A stretch of DNA of 64,000 nucleotides, taken from Liolophura sinensis. Its lineage: Eukaryota; Mollusca; Polyplacophora; Chitonida; Chitonidae. This document shows, one piece after another, positions 10,441-24,745 of this stretch. The stretch spans positions 4,280,001-4,344,000 of the forward strand of contig NC_088307.1 in NCBI RefSeq assembly GCF_032854445.1, written 5' to 3'. A model generated the notes under the pieces. The model made no database searches. It saw only the letters and a program-made list of their open reading frames with translations, and was not told the origin of the DNA. Made by a program: the position numbers and the translations under genes. Each line of letters begins with the position of its first letter. Position 1 is the stretch's first letter.

Positions 10441-11772
10441 ACATGTTGATATTTGAACACCATATTCGTGGAAGACAAGTGGTCTTCAGCGAACGTTAGG
10501 CTTGGCATATGTACGAGCTTAAGACATGATTCAACTCGACTCACCATGATAGTACATAGTTGGTCACCTACAGTCGTCCATGAACATACTGCTTTAAGAT
10601 TAAACTGCATTCCAGTTGAGCCTCGCTGTTATTTCACGTACACAAGTGCCTACGACCAGAGACATCGATCGGATTGAGTTGAGTTGGGTGTTGAGGTTAG
10701 GTTTATGCCGCGATTTTACTGCGTTGTTGATTGAGTTTTATCGCCAACTCTGCGCATGCAAGTGGTGCATGAGAGAGGAGCAATACTCCTTATACATAAA
10801 TATAAAATGAGTATATATATGCAATTTTAAATACCCACTGTGGTGACTTTATAATGGTGTTTACAGCTGTATGCAAGCTGATAACCTGTTGTTTCCTTGC
10901 ACGCGTTAGTTATTGCCTGTATTTACATGCAGTTTAACAGAGATGGTATAGCTCTGAGCCAATCATCAGCACTCTTTGGTCACGTGACTAGAGTACCGGA
11001 GGTGAGAACAAAGCGATCTATAAGCCTTGATTAAGATCTTACCATAAAAAAAAAAATTAAAAACATAGCTTTTGGGCAAGACCTATTTCAGGAAAATAAT
11101 CACAATGCGCCTAGTTTTCATATATGATGGTTTCAGTGCCTTGTAGTACTTTAAGCTTAAGGAATCAACAAAAATCTGCATTAGCCGGTTTAACTCCATG
11201 TTATTTATCACGTCCTGGTCCTTGCGAGGACACAAGATGCTCAAAATCAAGAATAGGTTCGGGTTACAAGTAATAAACGCTTGCCTGCTGTACAGGCCTA
11301 CATTGCGCAAGGCATGGTTTGAGATCTCCCTTATGTAACTTTTTCAACCGTTCCCTAAAGCCACGTGCACTTAACCGCTGGACTCAGCACATGTGTTTCG
11401 ACTCAATGTGTATGATGGGGCCAGCGGTGACAGAGCGCGTGAGCACATCTCGCTAAAGTGGACGGCACGCCGGACACGTGCTTATACGCGCGGGCATGCA
11501 TGTCATTTGTACACCCGGTATATACTTGTAGATGTGACTTTATGATACGTTTGTGACTCTTGCGTCAATCTTAGTTGCACAACATCACAGTGAATGTATT
11601 GGCTTCATGCAAAAAGTATGATCAACAGTATGTTGAAAAAAAAAACACCAAAAAAAAATCCCCAAAACAAATGTTGACTGCTTCTTTTTGCATGATTCCG
11701 GACTAGTTTTATACTTTATATCGTATCTTGGTTCGTTGCTGGTATGTGTTTAATGTCGTTTTGGGAATTGTG
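10441..11772. other. Intergenic, nothing recognised
   Basis: Short overlapping open frames only. No supported gene or repeat. Confidence 0.4.
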
Positions 11773-12186
11773 AATAAAGGTCTCCGAAGAAAGTCAAGGC
11801 TTTCACTGCGGTAGATCTATATTTGGACATACCTTCAGGAAATAAAGGGCCCGGTTGTTCGAAACTGTTTGAAGACTTAATGCCAGATTTAACTTTAAAC
11901 CAAGTCTTCAGTTCTGTACTTAGACCAAAAATAATTACATAACAGTATATTGAATATGAAATTAGTCTGCTGCTGTTATACTTTATATTTTGGCCAACTG
12001 TACTGGCTGCTGAAGTTAGCTAAAATGTTAATTATAAAAGTTGACTTAATACCAGTATTAACTAATACACTTTTGAACAGCTGATCCCAGAGCACCAACC
12101 ATATTACATTGACTGCATAATTTTTTGTTGAAATATACAGATCTACCACAAAGAAAGCCTTGATTTTCTTCGGAGCTGTCTTTATT
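11773..12186. mobile_element. Foldback structure with nested MITE
   Basis: Inverted arms at 11773-11824 and 12131-12186 share AGATCTA, CAAGGCTTTC and CTCCGAAGAAA words in opposite orientation over about 52 bp. Between them at 11848-12090 lies an inverted copy of the 5570-5806 element. A further inverted pair, TTCAGGAAATAAAG (11834-11847) and CTTTATTTCCTGAA (about 12187-12200), flanks the MITE. Either the MITE inserted into an older hairpin element or the whole is one composite foldback transposon. Confidence 0.7.
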
Positions 12187-12200
12187 CTTTATTTCCTGAA

Positions 12201-13689
12201 ACTAATCAATTGCCATTATTGGCCTAGCTGGAACGCCCATTTTGGTTGGCGACAGGTATACAAATGTACTTTCGACACACATAAATTTGCATGCATGACG
12301 TATATTTTTACATAGATACTAAACTGGGTTTAAATTAACTCAACCGATGAGTAAGAGAATGAGTTCAAATTAATTTATATGCAAAGTGATCTTGGTTGCG
12401 GCTTGGTTGTGGCTTGGTTGTGGCTTGGTTGCGAAATTCTGCGTGGTATAACATGTATTCCAGTTAATATATGTGGTCTGTAAAGAACCATACAGCCATG
12501 CCAGAACCAGCCCGTACTCTTGGGGTTGATCTCATATATGAGGATGCCAAGCCTTCAAATTCATGCATAGGACGTATCGGTCTCAAGTATGCATGCTGGC
12601 ATGATGTATGCTCAGGAGTTATCAGTCTAAGAAATCGAGGACCTGTTTGAAAAACACCGCCTTTACAATAGCGGACGCGAGTACAAAAAAAGAAACGGTC
12701 GTTATTGTGATGCTAAACGAGGACTGGCAATGCATCAGTTGACTCTTGACGACTCACTTTTGGTCATAAAAAGGCTTTCTATAGCGCATTCTTGTGGTAC
12801 AATGCTTGGTGTCGGTAATGGTTGTACGGAAGTTAGGACATTGTTATACCCTATCCGCGTAACCCCGCGGGGCAAAGGCGCCTATATATAGGGCAACGTG
12901 GGTGTAAGGCCAAGCTAAGGAACGTATATATACAGGCTCATGCCAGTGTATCAGGAATAGTTCTGGTCACTTGCTCGCTGAAAAAAAAAATGGTATACGG
13001 TATATTTAAACACATGGAAAGAAAGCATTTGTTTGATGATGTGGTGATTTATCTTAAGCATTTTTATGCTACGCTTGTAATTAAAATATTTCTTAATAAG
13101 TATGGCGTTCCATGTTTAACTCTTATACGTGTGTTAACACAAGGAATTAAAGCAGTTATGCATCCGTGTAATAATGTTCGTGTTACTTGTACTATACAGA
13201 ATATAACGGTTAAAACACCTGGATAAAATGTTGTTTGGTTATAACTAACACGTGCAAATTTATGTATAAAGACCGCCATTTTAACTAATGATATTAACCC
13301 ATGAACGATTTTATAAATGGAGTTTAATATAGGGATCTGTAGAAAATCGTCTTTATAGATATACATGCGTCGATGTCTGAAATCGCAGTGTGCTACATGA
13401 ATGTAAGTCCATAGACTAGTAGTGGAATTCAGCTGAAGTCAGTTTACGGGTCACACAAAATAGGTGTCTATACATCCCGTGTGAGTGAGTGAGTGAAATT
13501 ATAAATTTGGCGTTTTCCAAGCCCTGAAAAAGGGTGATGCACGCCAGGCATCCCGTGCGTATCTTATAGGCTCTATATATCATTTGCTTTTATGGGGCAT
13601 GTGGAATGGCCAAATTCATAAACGTGAACTTTTGACCATTGGTCGAATTGAAAATCAGCCAGTTAAACGCTTGGGTTGTAGAGCCAGCG
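12201..13689. other. Intergenic with minor repeats, no supported gene
   Basis: An 11-bp repeat (CTTGGTTGTGG type, four copies) lies at about 12393-12435. A symmetrical TATA-like CCTATATATAGG lies near 12882-12893, about 100 bp before a 78-codon open frame at 12990-13226. That frame has no recognisable product and I do not call it a gene. Confidence 0.4.
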
Positions 13690-14043
13690 TTGACCAATCT
13701 CCGGCCTCCACCCTTACCACGTGACGTTTCCCTGATGGAAGCCACATGTCCTGTGCCGTTTTCAAAGCTGGAGTTTGCACCTGGATGCTGCCGAGTTATC
13801 CCGTCAGAGGGCGCGTCGATCGGAAGTGACACAAAGAGCGGTGACTTCAACTCGCGGTTTGTTTACCACTGGCGCGTGCGCGCGAGGAGACTGAGATAGC
13901 GACAGAAGGGTTTTCGTCGGTTTTACCGGACTTTACCTATGGATTTACAAAACTGATGACAAAGATTTCACGGTGACATCGGTGTATTTGTTCCCGGGAG
14001 AGGCGTTTTACTCAAAAGTCAAGCTGGATTTCCAATTTTCGAG
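13690..14043 (+). promoter_or_regulatory. CpG-rich promoter and putative noncoding leader exon of the C2-PDZ gene
   Basis: CpG density rises sharply between about 13690 and 14340 against an AT-rich background. A strong donor, CGAG|GTAAGA, follows 14043. Two very short upstream frames (ATG 13939, six codons with stop, and ATG 13956, seven codons with stop) lie before it, which fits a 5' UTR. The next plus-strand coding exons start at 24746 and 27421, so this is the best candidate for their distal leader. The link across a 10 kb intron is inferred. Confidence 0.5.
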
Positions 14044-17000
14044 GTAAGATTTCGCTTTGTTTACTCGCTAGTCGCTTCCCTGGGATCACCGATTAGATGG
14101 TCCGATGCGGCTCATCGGCCGGTCACGGTCGAGTGAAGCCTGCTTCCCCCGCGGGAACTTCTCTCGTTTCCCCCTCTCTGCTTGGCACTCATTGTCGCTG
14201 GTTAGACTGTCTTTGTCTCCTCAGATAGTAGGCCCAGTCATCGGACAGATGGTTAGCACGATTAAACCCGCACGTGCCCGAACCATTCACTGTAGCCTAG
14301 ACTCGGGATTCGGGTTTCGGCGCAATGACTCAAGCTGTGTGTAGGAATTTTGACAGGCTGTAAAATAGACAGCTTGACATTGTCACAAAATTCGGACACA
14401 ATTTATCAAATTTGGCAAGCTCTCGGTTTTCCAGATAGACAGAAAAAGTGGTATCTCCGTAAGGCTAAATCATCAAGCTCTTGCGTGTAGACATAACTTA
14501 AGCCGATTTGAGTTCTGTTTGTGTTAGCGAACGGAAAAGATTTTTAAATCGGATAGCCCCAAGCCGATTCCCTGCAGGACGCCTCATCTTTGTTTAACGT
14601 TTTTTTAAACTGTCACTTTGAACTGCTCCACGGAGCCGATTTTTTCCCAGGCTGGTTTAAGGCAAACTTAAGTCACAGTTTTGTCTGTGGATTTATTTTA
14701 TCGGTTGCTAATCACATTGCACAAGATTTAATTGCAATTTTGTGGCCAGGATTTGGTTTTTGTATCTGTGCTTTTGTTGAGGATTGCGATTGTCAGATAA
14801 GACAGGACTTTGGTAACAGATCACTGCTGAACTTAAACAAAGATGCATTATATTTGCAGATTTTTTTCTTTTCTATTTTTTTTTTTGCTGCGTTAGTGCA
14901 TACACATTGTTCTAATTTTGAATTATGTTAGGTTGTCTGTCAGTCTGTTCAAGATGGAAATAAACACTCATCATAATTGGGATTAATTTGCCAGAAATAA
15001 GATTTGTAATTTATGGCCAGAATTATCTGTCTGTGTTATTTTTATGTTTCCAAATGCTTAGAGTGTCTAAAATACCATTCCACTTTTAACAGTTTGTCAC
15101 ATTGTTGTGTTGAGTAAATGTTGTGCTGTATGGCAAACTGTAAAATTTAAGTCCTATACATACACATTGTTTTACTAATGTTTATACTTTGTTGACCATG
15201 GAAGAACTGCTGTCACAAAAGCATGCAAATATTTCAGACACTTTTAAATACTTTGTTTCAATATTCTTTTTAGAATGTTTAATGTATAGTGCAACACGTT
15301 TGTCAACAATTTGTCTACATGTAACATGTTTTTCCCAGAAAGCTGACATATATGTTTCTTAGAATGATATCCTCTAATTGATTTGAAATTTGATGAAATT
15401 TTCAAATTTTCGGTTTTAATGATTCATACCTATATGGAACATCCAGATATTATAATATAAATATATATAAATAGTTGTATCAAAATTGATGTAAACATAG
15501 TCTACAGGTGTGAGATATTACTGAACAAAATCAGTGCAAGACACCTTGAAATGCATTGAGGGGTGATCACTGTCAGCATGATACAAGTTGAGGATTTCAC
15601 GTCTTCTTGCAAAAAGTTAACAGGCATTATAACCTGTTTACCTTGAAAATTCGGTGTAACATTGACCCATTTCCTGGTGCAAAGTTAGACAGTTAAGCTT
15701 ACTCTGAAGTTAACTAATTAGAGTAATACAGTGTTAATTGAAGTTGATTTAAATTCACGGTTATGTGACTTGTCATCTTGCCTGGATACTTCCCTGACTT
15801 GGCATAATGAGGTCCACATGTGAACTGGTGAGTTAAAAAGCTGAGGGACTAAGCCCCTGTCTGGTGGACCATGTCATGGGACATGTCAGCCTGGCTCACG
15901 CTGTCAGAATCCTTCCTCAGTCTGCATAAGCCCAACTGCCCAGGATTTGAACTGCCACCCAAAGCTCGCCCAGACGAGACCTGGTGCCGGTATCAAGTAG
16001 CTCCAGTAAATGTCAAATAAACTTCCTATTAGTAAAGTAAGCAGTTTTAAATTGTATGCTAAAACATGTAGGCCTATGACCTGAAGGGATGTCACTTTAC
16101 AACTCACTTCATGATACAAATTGCAAGTTTACTTTTACATTTTAATCTACATGTACTGATGTTAGTGTGTTTGAAAAGTGTAAAACTGAACATGTAATGA
16201 TTATTGATACAAGTCAGTAATATGGTGATAAGTCACGTCATGTACTGGTACCTGTTGCAGCTTTAACACAGTCATATCTCCAGCAAATACAAATAAATCA
16301 TATACCAAATGTTCTCATACCAAAAATTTAAATAAAAGATTAAATTTTCTGAGAAATGTATTTGCCATCAAACTAATTAGGTTAGGCCACTTTAAAAAAT
16401 GTTTGTTGGACATACTCCAACCGACTCTCCAAGAACAGGGATTTTGAAGAAGGTTTTCTTCAGTTTTATCTCACAATCTTAATTTCTTTAAAATCCCAAA
16501 ATTTTTATTAGCCAAAAAAAAAAACAAAAAAATATTCCGAACTGGCTGACCCTATTTTCTTTTGATAGGGTCGGGTTTTGTCCAACAAAGAATTTTTTAG
16601 GCATGGCCTTAACATTGACCTTTTAATATGGGTGCATTTATCAGAGGTTTTGATCGCTAAGACGATGAATCTGCCCTTTGACTTTCCTGCCTTCATGCAT
16701 TCATACATGTTTGCTGAAATAGCAGTGCAAGATCAGACTCTGCCGAAACTTTGAAGTGTACTGACAGATTATCATTTATCAGGGAACCATGAGGGATATA
16801 TGGCTTTACTTAAGCTTGTTTACAGCTTTAAAGACATCTATATCACTTTTGACAGTAGTATCATAAATACAGCTTGTTTAAATCAGACACAAGGGATGTG
16901 TATAGTTGATAAGAAGGTTCAAACACTGATTTTTACCTGCACAGGTAAGCAGACTTTGATGGAAATGAACATCATAGCACTGCTATAATCATAGTTTTAG

Positions 17001-18684
17001 GGGGTGGGGAGTGGGGGTGCTCAGAGACGCCCTATTTTGATAAAGTTAACATGGGTGAGATAGGTGAAAGAGGAGGAAACCGGATATAAGATGGCTTGAT
17101 TTCGAATTCTGGCTTAACCTTTGTTGCTAATTTAGGGTACGGTGGATATAGACCTAGACATGTCTTTGGGAGTCCTTCATGTTGGTAAAAAGATTTTACA
17201 ACTGTTGGTTTGAAGTGTGCTCCATATGTCATACAGTTTCTCTTGTCTTCTTTTACTGAAAACGTGCACGCCACTGTATTTCTCCTAAAGTTTGGTATGT
17301 GATTATTTCCTTTATGATGTGCACAAGGGCCTTAACACGATATTTTTTGATGGCAACGGCATAACTTTTTATGTGAGAAATTAATCAGCTTCAAAAGAAA
17401 AAAAAACTCTTTAAGTGGCTCCATACTAAGGTATAGAGGAATCAGTGTAAAAAAAAAAATGTAAAAAAAAAATATGTCAGCTTAAAAAAGTTAAGCTTCG
17501 GGCGAAATATACAGGACTTTTTTTGTTAATATGTACATTCATAAGGTTCACATGTACACTTCTGTATTGTGAATGGTGTGTTGTACATGGTCCTGCACCG
17601 GTATATGTTGTATGCACCAGTATAGTTTGTCCAAACATCTCTCTGTCAAAAGTTACACTGTAATGAAAGCATCAGCTTTTTACTGCCCTCCTTAGTCCTT
17701 TAGTCAAACACCTTGCTAATGGACAAAGAATCAAAGGTCTTGGATTGGTTGATAATTTTGCAAACAAGACCCAGCTGAGAGATCCAGATCTGTGGGTGGC
17801 TAACAGTCTCACGCAGGGACAAGGTATTACATTGTTGTTCAGGGTGATTAAGGCAAACTTCAAAGAGATGCAATCTGTTAATCATTGGCTAATACAGTTT
17901 TCTGGAGCACAGGTAGAAATTCAATTAAGGTAACTGTTTTGCCAAACTTGAAGTCCACTGTGCTTTATTGAATAGGAGCCATAATTGCATGTGTAGATCA
18001 AAACCTTACTTTTGGCAATAATATATTTGATAGGCTTACCTAAAACAGCAGTTTGTCACTGTTTGATTGTTAATGAAAATCATTACCTGTTCATAAAGGT
18101 GTTTTCAAGGGCTAATTCAATCAGGCTGTCTTAGATCTTTAATGAGTTTTCACTGTAATGGTTGTATTGTGTTTTGTGTAGAAATCTCATCAGGAATTCG
18201 ACAGTTAACCAATTTCTAATTATCGTATTATTCAAACTGAGGACTTCCTGTAGAGCACATTGTACAGTGTAGACCCTGTTCTAAGACACGCATACAGGTT
18301 TATATGCGCTGAAACTTTCAATGAAACAGTTTGTTCAAATTGCAGATGAATCCACTCCAAAACTCATTGTCATTAATTACTAAAACTACAGGTATTTTTC
18401 AGTGCAAGTCTGTTAGGTATATATACATGTATCTAAGAGTGGGTAGATAAGATTAGGGACATTTTCACCTGGATGAATTAGCTGAGTAGATGTGCTGATA
18501 TGGATACTGTTGGGCTGCCACATCTGAATTCCTGCTTTTTAAAGCGTGTTTTATATGAAAATTGGAACAGTTTAAACGCTGTCAAATACCAGAATGTACT
18601 GAAGAGGTAAGTCTAAAAATCTTAACATTTTTCTGAACTGAAGTGACTGCATGTTATGTTTTCTATTACTGTATTAAATTCTTC

Positions 18685-18880
18685 AACCTTTTTGCATGTT
18701 TGCAAGATGTCTGTTCCGACATATTCTGAGGGCATTATTCTGTGTAGACTGTTACGCTGTAATTTTGTTTTGTGAAGCCTTGACATTGCCCAGCCCAACC
18801 AATGTAATCAGTGTAATTTGATCCCCAACATCAAAATAAAAATTGCTCTGTCCTTTGTAAAAAGTTTCTTTTTTGAAGAA
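18685..18880 (+). repeat. Unnamed interspersed repeat, copy 1
   Basis: Shares a segment of about 200 bp with 20450-20665 and 45928-46120. Common words in order are TTTGCAAG, TTCNGACATATTCTGA-like, TGTGTAGACTG, a CCAACCAATGTA block and TCAAAATAAAAATTG-like. No terminal repeats or coding seen. Class unknown. Confidence 0.65.
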
Positions 18881-18904
18881 AGTTTGATGAATCAGGGCAG
18901 TGAC

Positions 18905-19010
18905 CATAAACCAAGGTTGATAAAACTCCCACCATAATGCTGGCCGCCGTTGTATAAGTGAAATATTCTGGAGTACGGCGTAAAACACCAATCAAATAAA
19001 GTAAGTAAGG
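18905..19010 (+). mobile_element. 5'-truncated SINE
   Basis: CTCCCACCATAATGCTGGCC through GAGTACGGCGTAAAACACC to AATCAAATAAAG. Only the core and tail remain. The tail is on the right, so plus orientation. Confidence 0.8.
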
Positions 19011-19710
19011 GCTAATCCATCCGCATACAGCCATATAGCTTGTAGATTTGACTACCTGTGATAATCTCAGAGTTGTGTGGAGCTCTCTTGTCTGTGTGTG
19101 GGAGGAATGTGTGAAACTTCTGCATGCTATAATTTTGGAGTTAGGAAGCTTTGAATACACTTAGGCTACAATGGTAAAGGCATAAAGCCTTGTAAATGGA
19201 TAGCCTGTGGGCTTATAGCTAAGAGGATTGCCTTGAGGCCTTAGGGAGATATAGTGTCCTGACTCCATGGTTGTATAAGAAGATGTAATAGATTAGATAC
19301 CCAACATTTCCCCACTGAATTTCCATCCTATTTGTTTGGTATAAACCGGGTCACCCCCTCAATTATCTCTCAGAGTCTCTAATTTTTTTAAAGACTTACA
19401 GAAGCTGTAAGCAAATTTTGTTTTGGGTTTTTTTTTTGTCTGTTGCCTTGATCTCACAATGGCTGTAATCATGCCTCTGGTGAAGTCAACCCAATACAGG
19501 AAGTTTCTCACTGCAGGATTGCATGGTACAGCCGGATTACCTTTGTTCTGTAACAGTACAGAAAATGTAGCATGTTTACGCATAAGATACGTTAAGAAGG
19601 AATTAAAAGAGCTGAGAAGACACATGTAGCCTATAGACATTCCTACCAATCATCACCTAATCATTGATAATAGCTGAAGTCCTGATTTGAGTACTTCCCT
19701 TTCATTTCAG

Positions 19711-19918
19711 TACTCTTTTTTATTTATTTATTTATTTGATTGGTGTTTTATGCCGTACTCAAGAATATTTCACTTATATGATGGCGGACAGCATTGTGGT
19801 GGGAGGAAACTGGGCAGAGCCCGGGGGAAACCCACAACCATCCGCAGGATGCCGACAGACCTTCCCACTTAAGACCGGACTGGGACAGGAAGCCAGCATG
19901 AGCTGGATTTGAACTCAC
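19711..19918 (-). mobile_element. SINE, head-truncated
   Basis: The tail TTTATTTATTTATTTGATTGG leads into the full core and the GAGCTGGATTTGAACTCACA B-box region. The outer tRNA-like end is missing. Minus orientation. Confidence 0.85.
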
Positions 19919-20449
19919 ATTATATGTGTTGTAAACATCAGTTGAGTAAATAATGACAGGGTTTAAATTTGTTACAAGTATCACCTTTTTGATGGGACAT
20001 CATTAGACATCTAGATATATCTTGAATAAATCTCCAGAAGGATTGAAAAGGGTTTCTTTGCTGCCTTAACCCTGCTGCGAGGTGTCATCTATACCTGCTG
20101 TGAAGATGTTCAGTCCGTAATCAACTTACAGGTGAATCCACTATAATATGCTCATCCAATGTTTGCATTAAAGGTAGTTACATCTATTTTCTCATTACCA
20201 CATAGATTTAGCCTGAATTTGAAATCAGGTCATCTCTCTGCCAAGCTAATTTTATCAGAATAGGGTGTGGCAAAGACACAGAGACATCCCTGGGCTAAAC
20301 CTATGCTTTAACAAATAAACAAAAGGTCTTATTTCAAAAGTATTCCTGTATCAGATGGAATTGTGATTAATGTTGCAGTTATGGTGTTGAATGAATTAAG
20401 GCTTGAGTAAAAGTGGTCTTTTTTGTGGCCTGCAGATTTTGAGCTCGCA

Positions 20450-20665
20450 TGCTGTAATTCTTCAACCTTTTTGCTTGATTGCAAGGTGTTTATTCAAGCA
20501 TATTCTGAAGGCATCATTGTGTGTGGAATGATAAAATTATACTTTTGTGAATCCCTGAAACTGGCCAACCCAATCCATGTAGTTTTGTCTCCAAATTCAG
20601 ATTAAAAATGTGCATAAATTGCACTGAACGTTGCTGTTTCATATGCAAAACGGTTTAGGAATGAG
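20450..20665 (+). repeat. Unnamed interspersed repeat, copy 2
   Basis: Contains TTCAAGCATATTCTGAAGG, CCCTGAAACTGGCC and ATGTGCATAAATTGCAC. Each is also in the copy at 45928-46120, in the same orientation. Confidence 0.7.
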
Positions 20666-23600
20666 GGTAAGGATTAACACTGTGGCACGGAGCCTTATAA
20701 TCCAAATTAACTGTCTAGGTGCTTTCAGGTGTTGTTAACAGTACTCTGTTGATTGGAAGGTATACATCCAACACCTCAAGTAAAATTCACACATAAGATG
20801 TGATGTTGTTAAGTTTCACTCTTTAAATACACGTGTTTAACATCCTGTAGATCTCCACCCACCTTTCTTTGCTGATTGGATTTCCATATAGCTGTACTTA
20901 CCTGTTGACCAGGTCTTGTTAATTGCTCCTCCCACAGTTTGTTTGTGTCATCACTTTAATTAGATCTCCTCCTTTCTAGACCCTCTAATGTGATTGACAT
21001 GATACTTAAACATGTAAGAAACACTTAACGCAAACTTAACATGTCCCTGTCGATGTTTTGTAGTGTTCACCCAATGACTTAAAATGGCTGTTTTGCAGGC
21101 TAGGAAGACTCCTGAAATAGCATATGCAAACGTGGACTGCTAAAAAGTCAAACACTTTGACAAGACCTTTGGTGCAAATGTAGGACGCTTACCTGTATAG
21201 TTTATTTATTCTTCAGTTTGCACTCATTGATCTATTCAATCTTTGGGTACATTGGTTATTTCTTTCTCTTGATCGGGTTAGTTGTACATATGTATTTCAC
21301 AGTTCTTCAGGTTTAGCAGATATATACATATATCTGCAATCTGGTATATACTTATTCAAGGCATAATGTAGGCTCTCTCTAGGGCTGAATTCTGGCTCAA
21401 GTCATTTCTGAAATTTCTACTTAAACAGAGCAAATTTCTGAATTTGACAGGTAATAAAAATTTTCAGAAACATTTTAGAAGATCATTTTCTATCTTATTT
21501 CTTATCCAACACATGCCCATATATACAAACGCTATTCTTTTGACAACATTTCTGTTCCTAAATGTAAATTATTAGTTTTCTGGTGCTTCGATTATGCTCT
21601 AAATTTACCAAATTAGATGGGCATGGCTAGGACCCCTCCCAAAATGCCAAGATTATCCTCTGCTTATTTGCACATACCTGGCTGATGACCAGTGGCTTAC
21701 TGCCCCCAGGTAAGGTAATTTACCTGTAAATGGATAATTTATGTGCTGCACACTGGGATTTGACCGAAGCACACCCCACTCCCGTTATCCCACCGTAGTT
21801 GTCCTTAGGACCTTGTCCGCCCAATTTCTTTATTCCTCTGTTACCTGGCAAGATTGATCTCAGATAGCCAGTGTTGCTGATTATATTGTAAGAATCTTGT
21901 GAAAACATTGTAAAACTTTCCACAAGGGGCCTTTGTTGTGTCACAAAACACCCATCTACCCCCTGTCCAAGTTAGAGACACCATGTCCCTCTTATGGGAT
22001 TACCCTCCAAAGCCCCTGGGGGCTGCAGGAGGAATGGGCCAACTTACCTGGGAAAATTGCTGAACAGGTAAGCACAGGTATACCTATCTACCTACATGGG
22101 TGGCACATCCTTTTAGCACCAGGCCTGTTTTAAAGGCTTTCCATGAATATCTGGGAGGAGTTGACATCATGTGAAATGCTAATCTATGCTTGTATCATTA
22201 AAATGCCCTTAGCTGAATTTGCCCCAAAGTCTTTGTACCTGGCTTCCTAATCACATCCTGGTCTAGAGGAAACTAAAGTAGAATTACCTGTCTCATCATG
22301 ACAGGACGGCGAGAATTACCCATTGGCGGAGTTGTCATAGATGAGGTGGACAAGATTGTGTGAGCATAACTTGAAAGTCAGAATTTTGGAAGCCCCTCTT
22401 TTTGTGACAACAATCCAGGGTTAATAGGACGAGTTAAAGCCAGAGGCCTGCAAATTCTGTGGAAGGGAAGTCTGTTATGTACACATACATGTATAATATG
22501 GGTTGGTTTTGGTTGATTTCCTGGTAGTTGGATTGGAGGAAATGCTTTGAGGCAATGAAATCAGTGAAAATTTTTTATTAAGCATCAAGCTGTTGCATAT
22601 AATTGGATTGCAGACAGGAGCTGCCTTGGCCTTTGCAGAGTAAGAAGTCATTCTTGGTGGGAAAATTTGAAAAGTCTCGATGGAAGAAGAAATGTTCAGG
22701 ACCCTATATTCCACTGTGTTCCTGAATAATGTTCTGTTTTGAACTTCATGGAAATTTTACCATTATTTATAAGAATTTTGGTAAGCAGTTTCACCTACGA
22801 ATGTTAGACTTATAAATCCAGTGGATTGATATAAGGGATTATAACTGGATATCAAGTTTCAAATTATAGGAGACCCTATAACACCTTGACAGGGTGTTTG
22901 TATGTAGTTTGTGAGAGTCAAGACACTGACAAATCAGTCTGCGCAATTAAGTATCAGTAGAGACTGGTTATCCATCCGCTATTATTGGTCCTTTTGTGGA
23001 GAAACCTAAAGCAGGAAATGTTCGGATGCTTATTTTTTTTCCCACCTGGGTGCACAAATTCCATGGGAGAGGACTAATGCCATTGCCTCACCTGTGAAAG
23101 TAAGCCTACATTAGTCTCATTAACGATTCTGTCAAAGTTTACCATTCACAGCTTAGATGCTGTGCCTATTCTTCTACAGTGGCAAGACACTCAATAGGGG
23201 ATCAAAGCATCTCATTCTGTAAGCCAGCGCAAGTATTGACAGACTGATTTTGGAGTGAGAGACTTTGTTTAACGGACATGCAGCTCACAATGGTGAGGCC
23301 CAGGTAACAATGGGACGTTTCTGGACACAGGGCTGAGTCTCGAGTATTACTGCTCTCCAGTATGGCACCTGTGTCATTCATTGTGCTAGCAGACTTGCAG
23401 TACACATCAGATAGCGCTTTATGCTGCTAACTTCCCAGGTACTCACAGGTGATACAGGGCTTATACTAAAAGACAATCTTGTTAACATTTTGGATTTCCC
23501 TTGGATTTAACCAAAAGCTTTGGTATGTCTGGAAGCTTTCAGTTTACCTGTTCTAGTGTTTAAGGCTCATAAATGAACAGAATCTGGAAACAGCCTTTTG

Positions 23601-24745
23601 CTTCATGGTGTGGGTATTGGCTAGGGACATGTTATACATGTATGGTCATTCTGGCCAAACTCCTTCAGAATGTACAGATTCAGACCTGGTCAAGAGATTC
23701 AAGGATTCACCCTGTAAAGTTTTAAACCAGATCAGTGTGGATCACTCTAAGGCTAGGCAAGTCATTCGGATGAGGAACTTGTAAATACGTGGCAAATAGG
23801 ACATTATTATTTGTGCCCTTCCATCGAACATTTCCCATGGATAAACAAGTCTTTCCGGTCTGTGAATCCTAATGATTTTGTCGCATGATCAAGGTAAGAA
23901 ACTCAGCTGCAGGTATATTTTTGGAAAATATATCTGCTCTTTTCTGTATTGCCGTTTGTAGTTTTTCATATGTGTATTAGGCCTTTAGCAAACCCGCATA
24001 TAGTAGTGAAGGCGAAGTGATAATTATACAGGTATGCGCATACATGTAGGTTTGCTTTCAAGTCTGAGAATGTGTCAGACACACATACTCTGTACAAAAT
24101 TGTTTTTTAATTTAAGTTGTCGTGTCTAGATGCTGAAATGTGCCTTCTGAATGAGTGTTGTAAAAGAGTGCTTGTGGTGTCATGCCATCGTTAAGGAAAT
24201 CCTATCCCTTTATCAAAGCCACCTGAACCGTGACCTGAAGTTGCAATTAACTTGTCAAAACTGTTGTTTCTGGCCTACTGTGAATAACTCAAACCTGTTT
24301 ACCTTGACCAATCATCCCTGATTTAGAGTAATCACGTACAGGTGAAAGCTAGGTGAGACTGGCTAAATGGTTAGCCCACCTGGAGAAATATTACCCCCTG
24401 GAAAGTTAGGACAAAGGCACAAGCCCTCAGCTGGGGGAAAATGTGCAGCAATTAAAGTCAGATCTCATAATTATTAATTATGAAAGAGGACAAAGAAATT
24501 TGTGCCAGACATTCGAGAGGGTTTTGAGGTATATCTACAGGTGGATGTATCTGTCATTAGCTCATTGTTTGCAAACTCTCTTGCAACAAGTACATCTACT
24601 ACACATAGATGCAAGCAGTGATTCAGGAGGCTATACATGTATTACATGTAGGCACCTGATGTCTGTAAAGAAAAGTCTCAGGTGAAGACAGACCAGCATC
24701 ACTTTCATATAGTCAACGCTAGTGCGGAATTACCTTACCTGTACA

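Larger units (their letters stand above)
14044..24745 (+). other. Long putative first intron
   Basis: About 10.7 kb without a supported coding exon. It contains two copies of an unnamed interspersed repeat and two SINE copies, listed separately. Remaining stretches hold only short chance open frames, including a 62-codon one at 17745-17933 and a 113-codon one at 14590-14931 that lack splice-framed context. Confidence 0.45.

Noticed and set aside
12990-13226. Small gene downstream of a TATA-like palindrome
   Set aside because: The 78-codon frame is overlapped by a longer antisense frame and has no splice, polyadenylation or family support.
13590-13899. Overlapping 86-codon frames on both strands in the CpG-rich region
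   Set aside because: GC-rich promoter sequence has few stops. Neither frame connects to a splice site in phase or resembles a protein family.
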